In this document: piece after piece, positions 1 through 9,475 of the stretch
Layout: each line of letters begins with the position of its first letter
How positions within the stretch are numbered: position 1 is the first letter of the stretch
NCBI GenBank assembly: GCA_003118195.1
Contig: BEXV01002009.1
Coordinates: 6,291-70,290 of the forward strand
Length of the DNA stretch: 64,000 nt
Direction: 5' to 3'
From: Hemicentrotus pulcherrimus
Taxonomy: Eukaryota > Echinodermata > Echinoidea > Camarodonta > Strongylocentrotidae
The notes under the pieces: model-generated
Database searches by the model: none
What the model was told of the DNA's origin: nothing
Seen by the model: the letters and a program-made list of their open reading frames with translations, nothing else
Program-made: the position numbers and the translations under genes

Positions 1-131
1 TGTAGAACAGGTGTCACATGCATATTCACCTGTTCTACACATTTTTATATAATAGCAGTGAAGGGATGTTCCTTTGTCTACCTGAGGAGCTGTATATTTT
101 GTCCGCTTTCTTTGTCTTTCATGTTCATAGT
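1..131. mobile_element. Palindromic foldback element, copy 1 (cut by window start)
   Basis: The window opens inside an inverted repeat. Bases 1-13 and 27-39 are perfect complements around a 13-base spacer. The right arm then runs to about 131 and matches the right arm of the complete copy at 53782-53988. The spacer is the reverse complement of the one in the other copy, so the two centres lie in opposite orientation. There is no coding capacity. Confidence 0.75.
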
Positions 132-300
132 GCCAGGTGATGTAAAAAGGTACCTGGTAGGAACTAATATTACTTGAAATGCTAGAGCGCTGTAATGACA
201 GGACAGCGAAACCCGGTTAATAATACATTTTTTTTTAAGCGCTTAGAGACTTAATTGTAATTTTGCGCTATTTACAAGCTGAGTATTTATTATATATAAT
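132..300 (+). repeat. SINE body and tail fragment
   Basis: It contains the body motif resembling CCAGGTG...GGTACCTGGTAGG, then CCCGGTTAATAAT, then the tail AAGCGCTTAGAGACTTAAT and a short AT-rich end. Body and tail recur at 38465-38760 and 62140-62320. The tRNA-like head is absent, so the copy is 5'-truncated. Confidence 0.6.
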
Positions 301-754
301 GTCCTTCGGCAAGGCAATACTCTACATTTGCCACTCTCAATCCTCCCACGTGTAGTAAAAGGTTACCTTTATTCCTCTGAAATACTTTTAGCGCCTTTGG
401 ACAGCTGGGCTAAGGCCATGATAACAGTAGTAGTTTGTAGGCGCCTTCATCATCACTTGAGATGGATATTATGTGCGCATTATAAATGTAGCTGTATTTA
501 TCATTGTTTTCATTTCACGCCCAACATTCACACAAACCGGTTCATCAATACTCCCACGAAAACTTTGGTAAAAAAGACACTATAAAAATCAACGTATAAC
601 ATTGAAATCAGAGAAGTTTTATTTGCCAATCTTAATATTTTCTTGCTGACAATAGCATAGTATAATATCATTACATCTTATTGGGTAAAATACTTCATTT
701 TTATATTTTTCTAACGACTCAGCGTGTAGACGGTTAGCATGATTCGTACAATCG

Positions 755-787
<33 letters not shown>

Positions 788-1452
788 CATGAATACATGA
801 CACTGCTAGTGCGATCGAAAAACTTGTGAATATAACCTCATGATGAGGTATTCAATAAATAGATAAATTATATAAAACAGGAAGGATACTGCTCAATAAA
901 TAATTCCTATACTTTACAAATTCATATACACATTATACGACTATGATCAGTTGCTTGTCTGCTCATTTAAATTGAAAGATACGAGTAACATCCTACACTG
1001 TTTCCTTTCCCATGTTATTCGTTATCAGTTGGTAATAAATACATTACGAACTCCTTCATTATGATATTTCATTTTTCTACATAAAAACAAAAACCACTGG
1101 ATACGTTTCGGGAATATTGTAGCAAGGATACAAATTATGTGAACGCTAAAAACGCGCATTTGACCAACAAGTGGCGTGATTGGCTGAATTTATTTTTCGC
1201 CCTTTTTTAATCACCGACTGGATTAATATTTGATACCAGATTTTCATAAACATTCTTTTTGAATACTTGCCGCATTTACAATGAACACGACCGCAACCAT
1301 TTTCGACGAATCAACCTATGGCATTTTTAATGGCCCTTGTACACCACCTTTTAATAATAATAATAATAAAAACGTTACTTATAAAGCGCTTACCACCGAA
1401 GTCTCTAAGATGTGCGAACATAAGAACGCCACTATACGGTACGCGAACATGA
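301..1452. other. Intergenic, no gene seen
   Basis: AT-rich sequence with an ATT microsatellite at about 757-784. Short open frames here have no coding character or splice context. Confidence 0.5.
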
Positions 1453-1454
1453 TG

Positions 1455-1640
1455 TCTATGTTGGCTCAGTCAGTAGAGCGTTCGCCTCACAACCTAGAGG
1501 TCGTGGGTTCGAACCCCGTTCACTATAACAGACGGGAATTGCTGGTACCTTGTCTGGCGTTTAACAGTAAGGGATAGAGCAACGTCGATCTGGCGCTGCT
1601 CAGTGGCTACCGGGTTCACTATCAACTGGGCGAAAAAAGA
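1455..1640 (+). repeat. tRNA-derived SINE, head region
   Basis: An A box (TGGCTCAGTCAGTAGAGCG, 1462-1480) and a B box (GGTTCGAACCC, 1506-1516) stand at tRNA-like spacing. Flanking bases do not pair into an acceptor stem, so this is a SINE promoter and not a tRNA gene. Downstream sequence keeps a CCGGGTTCACTA motif related to other SINE bodies here. ATT/ATA-rich repeats follow at about 1681-1740. Confidence 0.7.
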
Positions 1641-3850
1641 ATTTCCATTTTATGTTTAATTAAATTTGGAGTTGACTTTAAAATATTATTATTATTATAT
1701 ACAATAAAATATTATTATTATTATATACAATAATACAATATGGTTTCGCAATTGCCATTGAGTTGATCTTTTGAAAATAGTTGCAATTGTGTGTATGATA
1801 CCATGGATGTTATTCCATGTTTGATATTGACACTTTCTATTTAAAAAAAAAAAAAGGTTACATACAAATCATTCTGCTGGGATGCATTACACGAAATTAT
1901 ATGAAATAGATTGTCATACTTATTTTCCATAATCGATAAATATGAGAATAAACGGAACCGGGAGCGGCTCGAATAGTTCCCAATACAAAGCTTATTTTCA
2001 CAACATTTGTGATAACATCACGTTTACGTAATTGAACCAATCGTCAAAGGATTATACGAATAGAAACATAAGATTTTTTATCACGCGGTTTCGAATGTAA
2101 CTAGTATTATCGATATCGATAAAAGACATGTAGGAATAAATTTTCTCAAAAGTGATCTCTATCAAACATTTAGTTTTAGCTTCTATCGACCTAAGCTTTC
2201 GTCCACTCATGTGGCCAAGTGATCATTCACACAGTTGCTAGTTGTCTCATGTCTCGTCCACAGGAGTGGATGAAAGCTTGTCCACTGAATTTTAAGGTTG
2301 GTAGGAGCTTAAACTACATGATTGTTATGATTACCCCAACAGCTAATTTAAAATTAATTTAATTAATATATTATAGAGTAACACAACTCTTGCAGGCATG
2401 ATCAGATAAGTTCGAATGGTTCTTAACTGATTATTGAAGACCAAGTTGAAAGGATATTACAATTTCCTCGTAGATATCTTAGTGGAAAAAAGAGCCAATA
2501 GTAAGTATCTATGTCAATTTCCTTCTGATTGTGACATCGATTAAATTGAAATCAAAACTGATTTTAGCACCGTTGATGACAAAACTTCGTGGAAATCTGA
2601 TCACATGAAAATTCTGGTAATAAGGACAGATATTTGTCAAAGTTCATAACCTGTTACTTTTAGTCCATGCATAATTTGTCTCCTGCACCATAACGCAATT
2701 TTTCAAAACGTACACTTTTATCCATAAAACACTTTTTTAAAATAACAATTTGATTATGATTTCGAAGATATAAATCTGCAAAGTAATAATCAACATTGGC
2801 ATGATTTAGATCGGACAAAGTTGGTGATTGAAGTTTCGAAGCTATTCTGTTTGTGGAGGTATTGATCTTTGCCTCAGAGCTCCCATCCCAAGAACACTAC
2901 CTAAGATTATCACTGAATATTGCTAATTCGGTAGAGTACATTCCTGCATGATGGTTGTTCACAGTACTTGATACGACAAAACCTGATAAAAAAAAACTAC
3001 ACACCATGTTAGAGGTTATAGAGCGGCCCTCGTAGATGTGACAAACTAATAATAATATTTAGTAAATGGGTATACATTTAGGAATCAGGGCAGTCATTAT
3101 AATTCGTTTCAAAATTGTCTATTAAAGTCGGGGCGGAGGGGGAGGAGGTGTCGAGAATGTCAAACTGAAACAAAAACATTAACAAGTGTTGTTACCACTG
3201 TTTACCGGGTCCTGACTGAGCTGGTAAAACGTTTTATTTTTTTTAATAATCATTATTTTGAAGGTTTGTAACCATCGTCGGAATGTTAAAGTTACAATTT
3301 CAATAAAATGTTACATGTCATATTCTCATAAATCTAGAGGTTAATGTACCTTTTTTAGGAAATAATTTATGGATTGCAACATTGTGAACTTTCAGAAATT
3401 TCAACCTGTGAAAGATAAACCACAACTAGGCAAAACATGACATCTTGAGGTAGAACGACTAATTTTTAGGGAAATTTTCGTGGAATGTTTGGAACCAAAA
3501 ACCAACAAGATGAACTAGGGTAAAAAATGATTAGATTGTTCATCAATTGTCTGCCTTTTAACACCATCATTTACCAGATTTGCTCCCTTACTTTCCGAAG
3601 AGGGATTGGCCCTTTGGAAAGCTTATCTTTCAACCTTGTTCCAGTATTTTATTATCCTGGTTACTTCCCCCTTTTAACGTTATTCGTGTAAAGACTACTT
3701 TCATGAGTAGCTTACGTTTTGATTTCAAGAACTTGACCCAGTCGCAGGACTCTTGTCCTTTGAAAAGACATTAATCGATACATTTCTCTCCACCCTGGTA
3801 TTCAAAGAGTACCGCAAGAATGAATTACTTAAATGATGTGAGCACCGAAA
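1641..3850. other. Intergenic; inverted repeat at 2193-2279
   Basis: Nothing coding was recognised. Arms 2193-2213 and 2259-2279 (21 bases, two mismatches, 45-base loop) form a stem-loop. A G-rich run lies at 3128-3150. This tract should include the 3' UTR side of the minus-strand neurotrophin gene. Confidence 0.45.
3648..3653 (-). terminator. First canonical AATAAA downstream of the neurotrophin stop
   Basis: Plus-strand TTTATT, which is AATAAA on the minus strand, lies about 575 bases past the stop at 4226. It is the nearest exact poly(A) hexamer I found on that strand, and a further one lies near 3233. Use as a poly(A) signal is inferred from position only. Confidence 0.3.
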
Positions 3851-3852
3851 AC

Positions 3853-3940
3853 CGGTAGTCTAGCTAGAGCAGGTAGAGAAATATTGGAGCGCGTTGAGCA
3901 CCTTGCTTAGTGGATATGAGCGCTATGATAACATTCAACA
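3853..3940 (+). repeat. SINE-like tail fragment
   Basis: GAGCGCGTTGAGCACCTTGC followed by AGTGGATATGAGCGCTATGA resembles the tail at 54012-54100. It lies between the neurotrophin stop and its putative poly(A) site. Confidence 0.4.
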
Positions 3941-4225
3941 TTCTTCTTATTCAAATAATTTAGAATACATTTATAATTCTGTACTTTGCAAACGACGCAC
4001 ATAATATTCAATGCATTGTTGCACGTCCCAAATGGTTATCCATATTTACAAGGACATTTCAATCACTGGTTAATGATTTGTCAGCAAAAGTGTCATTTGT
4101 ACCTTTTAACATGTATATAAACCAAAAATAATAATATAACATTATACATTTTCAATAACTTAAGACCATTAAATATAAATAATGATAAGCAATAAAGAGC
4201 ACATGTTTTGCTTCTACCAAAAGCC

Positions 4226-5161
4226 TTACAGCCTCGTTAATCGACTACGGCGCCCTATTTGTTCCAAGAGACTCAACTGTCTGACTGCACAATTGCATGA
4301 CGAGCTAATTGCAATCCACGTCCACCCCTCCTCTCCTCTCGCTGTTCGAATCATGGCGTAGACCCATGCCGACTTTGTCAGGCACACCGAGTCGTAGTTG
4401 TTGTTGTCGATCCCTAAGCACCTCTGCACGCCGTGTAGGCCTTGTGGACGAGCGCACGCCGTCTCGTAAAACCACTGCGTTACCTGAATGTTGCCAGCGG
4501 TCATTATCTCGGAAAGGATGGTCACGTTTTGTCCATACATGTCTGTACCCCATTTTTTGACTATCCACCCACTGGTACTCTCACATACCTCCTCCAAGTC
4601 ACTGACCGATGACGAGCGACGTCGTCTACTATGTGCGACCTCCGAGTCATCCGTCTTGTTAGCACTTTCACCCTCTTCGTCAAAGGCTTCCGGCTTGAAT
4701 GAATGATCGCCTGGCCAGGGCGGTGTTTGAGGGCGCTCGGCGGAAAATACGACCCTCTGGGACATATATCCCGGGAATACCCCTGGCATCATATTGACAG
4801 AGTCCAACGGAGACTGAACGGCGTTTGCGTTCATCCGCATGGCTGGCTCGCTACCCGTTTTCAATAACATCGACGGCGACGACCCTGATGCCGCCACCGA
4901 TTCCGCCGATGCTGCATTTGCTGAAGTGTCCTTCGCGTTTTCAGCCTCTGGAGATTTCGGTGGCGTCTGTAGTAATGTTTCAACCGATGATATCGCAGCC
5001 ATTGGATGCGATGAGTCGTGGTCGAAAAATAAAGAGTTCGTGTGCTCTGTTTCAGGATTGTATCTCGAGAGACTTCCGTCGCCCGTTCTTCTCGGTGCTC
5101 CGCAGACGGCTGCCCACGCGAGGAGGAATACGAAAAGCGTCAGAAGCCGATGCAGACTCCC
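4226..5161 (-). CDS. Neurotrophin (NGF/BDNF family) precursor, main 3' coding exon
   Basis: Secreted growth-factor precursor; family members act as dimers on Trk and p75-type receptors. The exon encodes 311 residues, numbered here from its first codon. Residues 5-22 are a signal-peptide core (LLTLFVFLLAWAAVCGA), with likely cleavage after Ala22. A Ser/Ala/Pro-rich prodomain follows, with an N-glycosylation site at Asn168. RRRR at 179-182 is a furin-type site, giving a mature domain of 129 residues. The six cysteines are at 193, 236, 248, 260, 289 and 291. Their spacing is 43-12-12-29-2, against 43-10-12-28-2 in NGF. Family motifs FYETAC, CLGID and a Trp nine residues before the C-x-C pair are present. 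Asn212 is a second N-glycosylation site. The exon opens after a pyrimidine-rich tract ending ATACAG, in phase 0, so the start Met lies in an unseen upstream exon. Twenty residues with RRSR follow the last Cys. The stop is TAA. The family call is firm; the 5' part is missing. Confidence 0.93.
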   Translation of the reverse strand, partial: GSLHRLLTLFVFLLAWAAVCGAPRRTGDGSLSRYNPETEHTNSLFFDHDSSHPMAAISSVETLLQTPPKSPEAENAKDTSANAASAESVAASGSSPSMLLKTGSEPAMRMNANAVQSPLDSVNMMPGVFPGYMSQRVVFSAERPQTPPWPGDHSFKPEAFDEEGESANKTDDSEVAHSRRRRSSSVSDLEEVCESTSGWIVKKWGTDMYGQNVTILSEIMTAGNIQVTQWFYETACARPQGLHGVQRCLGIDNNNYDSVCLTKSAWVYAMIRTARGEEGWTWIAISSSCNCAVRQLSLLEQIGRRSRLTRL

Positions 5162-5340
5162 CTGTATATTGTGAAATAGAAGAGAGATGGGGTTGCAGAT
5201 ATAAAGGAAAGCAAGAGAAGACAAGAATGGGAAGGCAGACAATAAGGATAGGGTGATAGATGAGAGGAGGGCGAGGGAGAAAATTGGTAATAGTTTTGAA
5301 AAGGAGAAAGGCAAGGAGACAAGGTTTGAGAGAAGGAAAA
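5162..5340 (-). promoter_or_regulatory. Intron 3' end: polypyrimidine tract and splice acceptor of the neurotrophin exon
   Basis: Read on the minus strand, this stretch is strongly pyrimidine-rich (on the plus strand an almost pure GA run) and ends TATTTCACAATATACAG immediately before the neurotrophin exon. The open frame continues upstream for about 50 codons, but they are low-complexity Leu/Ser/Phe/Pro from the CT run. An intron is the simpler reading. The upstream exon that supplies the start Met was not found. Confidence 0.7.
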
Positions 5341-5764
5341 GAAAACAAAAAGAAACATTAGAAACATGTTACTTCAACAGAAAAATCTTCGTATGCATAT
5401 CTAAATCTCGCCTCACTTCAAGTAAGGTAAAAAGGAATAATTAAAAGAAAAGGATATTAAGGTTTATGACAAGCAAGTGTTAACATTCTTAACCATAGTA
5501 ACAAATAAGGTACACATACAGGGAAAATATATGAAGGAAAAATAAACGAAACGTGGACGACGTGTTCTACGTGACGTTTAAAAATGCACATCGATAATTT
5601 CGATAGTGTAGAGAGATGCTTAAATCTGCTCTTTATCAACAAGTATCTTTACGGAGACACTTCCTAGAAGCTATCTGTGATTTTGTACCGTTCCTTTGCA
5701 TAAACAACTACCCCAAAAAAGTAATACTTGTTTATTGTTGCTAGATTGTTGCTAAAGAAAATGA

Positions 5765-6046
5765 TACGATGCTTTAGATTTTAGATCTGAAAATCGCAGG
5801 ATGGACTTCAATCTTCCTGTAACGGACCGTAGGCGTGTGGGGCAAACGTAAGTCAACAGAACTTCAAAGCCATTGTCAGCTATAAAACTCATCAGGGAGA
5901 TCCAGCCGTTTATCTCCCGTGTCAAAGAAAGGACTATTGGAACGCTTCGGTCAATCTCTGATCTCAAAGTCGGATTCACAAGTGCGCTGGATGATACTAT
6001 CTGGATCCCCAATAACGACACAAAAAACAAGCCGTCCGTAACGTGA
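5765..6046 (+). pseudogene. Unassigned coding-like stretch with one in-frame stop
   Basis: A 93-codon plus frame reads with normal protein composition (for example IKLIREIQPFISRVKERT), broken only by TAA at 5849-5851. The TAA overlaps a donor-like GTAAGT at 5848-5853, so either a decayed codon or an exon boundary could explain it. The minus strand is also open across 5752-6081 with plausible composition, so the coding strand is unsettled. I do not recognise the family. It could be an old retroelement or gene fragment, or chance. Confidence 0.25.
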
Positions 6047-6998
6047 CCACTGCCAATGAAAGGCGGGTCACCTAGTATCAATGTTTCGATCCCATGTAAT
6101 TTTCAGCTACACAGGCAAACAAGCTGGCAATGAAGTTACAGAATATTATTCGTTCCCAGAAGAATAAAAATGAACTGAAGCATTAGCTAATAGGAACGTT
6201 AATGAATCAAAAATTTGTTTCCATATCTCTAGAAACAGTTATGAATTATGAAGTCAGACAGGATAATCCCTCATTTTGTCACTGTCATGGTCGCTTAGCG
6301 ACCTGCAGTATAAACCAAATACCGTATAAATGTGTTACGGGTAACCCCCTTCTCGGCTGAGCTAGCAAACTTCAATTTTTGCGACTGGATCGTTCTCATA
6401 AATGTTCGTATGATTATTTGTTTTGGAAAGAAAAAATTCTCCCTATATCCCGAATCGCTAATATTTACGCAATCTCAAGGAATTTTTGCCATTAGAATAA
6501 TCTACTAATATAGATGCCCCGCCTCATTTGATACATAGAACAAATAGTCCATCGGTTTGCAACAGCAATGGGTGTTTCTTTTAGATATAGCAGAGAATAA
6601 TACAGTTTATATTATATAGTAGGGAATCGGACTATGCAATGGGAACGTTTTCAATCTCCATGACCAGTTTATCCCAGGTATTTATCCCACCAAGGTGGTC
6701 TTCCGTCCTTCTCTATATCCCCCCTCACCTTTGGGAGCCGTCACTCTCTGCCAAGTTGCCGAACAACCCTCTCGTATCCGCCTACAGTGTTTGCAAATGC
6801 ACCGCTATAGGTAATGCTCTTTAAACTAGCAAATTCGTGTTTGGAGATTAAAACCCGGGTTGACTGTCCTTTTTTTTAACGTATAACCAGACATTAGGCA
6901 TTAAACAATGTAGATTGAAGAAAAGAACATTCGTTTTTATGTACTTTATTCTCTCTCTCTCTCTCTCTCTTTAATTCATATTTGTTAGATATTATCAG
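6047..6998. other. Intergenic; CT microsatellite
   Basis: A (CT)n run lies at about 6952-6971. No gene or family repeat was recognised. Confidence 0.4.
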
Positions 6999-7188
6999 TA
7001 CACCAGTTTACGGTTACATCAGTGCGCATGCGCAGACATGGGCTCCATTTTAATTGACTTTTGGCGCCCATGAAAATATGATGTGAGCGCACCATTTGCA
7101 TGGGCGCTATCTTAATTCTTACGCCTAAACCAGACCTCTAGAGGTCAATTGGTTTGTTAAATGGCGCACATAACCGTAAACTGGTGTA
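6999..7188. mobile_element. Short TIR (MITE-like) element, 190 bp
   Basis: TACACCAGTTTACGGTTA at 6999-7016 is perfectly inverted at 7171-7188, and partial complementarity (GTGCGCATG with TGTGCGCCAT) continues inward. A TA dinucleotide at each end is compatible with a TA target-site duplication. No coding frame is present. Confidence 0.75.
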
Positions 7189-8369
7189 TTGTAGTCAGCA
7201 AGCAAAGACTCTACGGTAACACTTTCCCATAATTTTCCCATAATTTTGAAGCCTTGAGTAGAGCCTGGATATTATAGTCTCTGGCTGTGTCAAATTATAC
7301 AGAGCCGATTGTAGTCTCATAGTACAGACAATGTTACGTATAACGACTGGCAAGGGTTTCGGCCTGCAAACTACTTCATGTGCAGCAGCCATTATACAAG
7401 ACTTAACAAAGTTTCACCGCTCAATCTCAAATAGAAAAAAAAAAGAGAAGTGTGTTTAATTACATATCATGCTTATAGTTATAATGTTGCAAAGGGAGAG
7501 TGGGGCTAGGCTTGGGAACAGAATTGAATAACTGCTTGAACGAGATGACAGTCATAAATGGCTTGACTCTACGTGACCCGGAACTTCTTTGATAAAGCAT
7601 TAGCCGTGGGCGCAGCGAATGACAGCCCGGTATGTCGAGTTGAGTTTAATTTGTGTAGAGAAAGAGCGCTGTCTACACGCTACACTATTGAAAGCCGAAC
7701 AGGTACAGACTGCCTGGGGCGAATCAAGAATTAAATGAAAATTCTATTTCATGATCCAATATTTCTATGACTGTCTTCCAGACAATCTCTCATGGTAACT
7801 TCTCCGCGTCCTGCGATTTATTGTAACATTGTACCAAAGTTGAGAGTGAGGATGGTCAACAAACCAAAATTGAACATGTTATAAATGCAACTTGGACTTG
7901 TATTGGGGAGTAAGAACTGATATAAATGACGTGCAAAGTCCCATGCAAAGCTCTTGGTTTTATAGATGCTCTCGGATTCCATCGGAAACATACTTGAAAC
8001 ATTTTCAAATACATTTTAATTCTAGTATTTCGGACATACTGTTGTTTGAGAAGAAATGTTAACCTGTATCTGATTTTTAAACCTGTCATTCCAAAATTAG
8101 AACCTGTCCTTGTTACATGCATATGGACCACCTTGTTTCTCGATACATTTTGGCTCGATGGAATTATAAGCTATACTATCACAGTCTGCATCTCTGCTGC
8201 TCCTAATCGAACTTTCCAATTTGGTTCCTGATTTTCTTTCAAGAAACTGTGATGCATTTTCATGTGACCAGTTTAGTCTGCCTTCATTTTCTTGACTAGT
8301 CCCAGCAATATGATCAATAGAGTTTCCTGTAATTTTGCCATGCATCTGGAGGTGTTGGTGGAAAAGTTG
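7189..8369. other. Intergenic, no gene seen
   Basis: Only short open frames on both strands, none with convincing splice context. Confidence 0.4.
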
Positions 8370-8443
8370 TTCATTCACTTGACGCTCAAACCAAGTGTTG
8401 AGGGTTCGAATCTCAGTTTGGATTTAACGTCCTATGGCACGTC
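8370..8443 (+). repeat. SINE fragment, head side, interrupted
   Basis: A B-box-like GGGTTCGAATCTC lies at about 8402-8414. The SINE body resumes at about 8850 (ACCCAGGTTTAAATGGGTAC), on the far side of the TIR element 8444-8837. Confidence 0.45.
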
Positions 8444-8837
8444 ATTAAAGATAAACTTTAGTTATGGTAATGCAATTGCATTGTGAAAGAAAAGGTGTGG
8501 AAAGGATACGAAACAGTTGATCATGCAGCATGTAAGTATTGGTGTACACTGCAAGGTTCTGGAGTCATCAAAATTATAATAAATTTGACCGAGTCTTGGT
8601 AAAGTAACAAGCACTGTACACAGAAAGCTATATATGGGACAACACACATGGTGTCGGGGCTAGTACTACCTTGATTTCCTTGTCTTTCTATGCTCATTAC
8701 TCAGCCATTATACATTTTCTTTCAAAATTGTTTGGCACATGTCATTTATTTGTAATCTTAAACATTCAGTGTAAGTTTCGTTTGATTCTGTGAGAATTAA
8801 TTTTCTTTTTTTACCAGAACTGGAGTTTATCTTTAAT
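8444..8837. mobile_element. 394-bp TIR element, copy 1
   Basis: The ends are inverted repeats of about 27 bases (ATTAAAGATAAACT at the left, AGTTTATCTTTAAT at the right). TTAA at both tips would fit a TTAA target site, but the ends are palindromic, so this is not proof. The interior matches 40199-40567 closely in the same orientation, with scattered substitutions. It has no transposase and is non-autonomous. Confidence 0.75.
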
Positions 8838-8945
8838 CCACATTTCTCACTCTCCACCCAGGTTTAAATGGGTACATGGGGTAATATTAATTGCAGTGCC
8901 CCCTCGGAAGAAGAGCAGTAACGCTTGTGAGGCTTCCCTCGTTAT
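8838..8945 (+). repeat. SINE body fragment, downstream side of the insertion
   Basis: CACCCAGGTTTAAATGGGTA matches the SINE body at 38515 and 44730. It continues the SINE whose head side is at 8370-8443. Confidence 0.45.
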
Positions 8946-9230
8946 TATTCTCAATTATATTTTATAATTGTTGTTGTAATTATTTGTATAGTGTTATAAT
9001 TATAGTCACTATCGTTATTAGCTCCTATCGTTCCGATAAATATTCCCATAAATTAATTTCAGAAATGATGCAATTCATGCAGATTATTAAACAAAACTTT
9101 AAAATAATGCAAAAAATAGAATCTACTTTTAATATTGTGTCTTTGCTTGTTCAAAACCGTATTCACTTGAATTAAACATACCAATTTCACAATCTGACAT
9201 ATAATGAGAAGCGATTAAAAAGATTAAAGC

Positions 9231-9475
9231 ACATCCAGTGAATATGGTAAATGACTGAGGTAAGATTAATGTGAACGCGTTAATTGTGAAAAACAAAAGT
9301 ATTGCAAACGTAGGAATTACGTCACGGAAAGAACAATTTTAACTGAAATGTTACACCCAGTGAATATGGTGAATGACTGAGGTAAGATTTGTGTGAACGC
9401 GTTAATTAAAAAAACAAGAGTACTGCAAACGTAGCAATTACGTCATGGAAAGGGCAATTTTAATTGAAATGTCTC
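9231..9475 (+). repeat. Tandem duplication, unit of about 122 bp, two copies
   Basis: The segment beginning ACATCCAGTGAATATGGT at 9231 recurs at 9353 as ACACCCAGTGAATATGGT. The two keep matching through TGACTGAGGTAAGATT, GTGAACGCGTTAATT and AATTACGTCA. They differ at scattered sites, so the duplication is not recent. Confidence 0.8.

Noticed and set aside
1455..1530. tRNA gene from clear A and B boxes
   Set aside because: Flanking bases do not form an acceptor stem and SINE-like sequence continues downstream, so it is a SINE head.
4309..5256. Plus-strand open frames opposite the neurotrophin exon
   Set aside because: Antisense shadows of the minus-strand coding exon.
5162..5314. Start codon about 51 codons upstream in the neurotrophin frame
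   Set aside because: The stretch is CT-rich low complexity ending in a consensus splice acceptor, so the real Met is likely in another exon.
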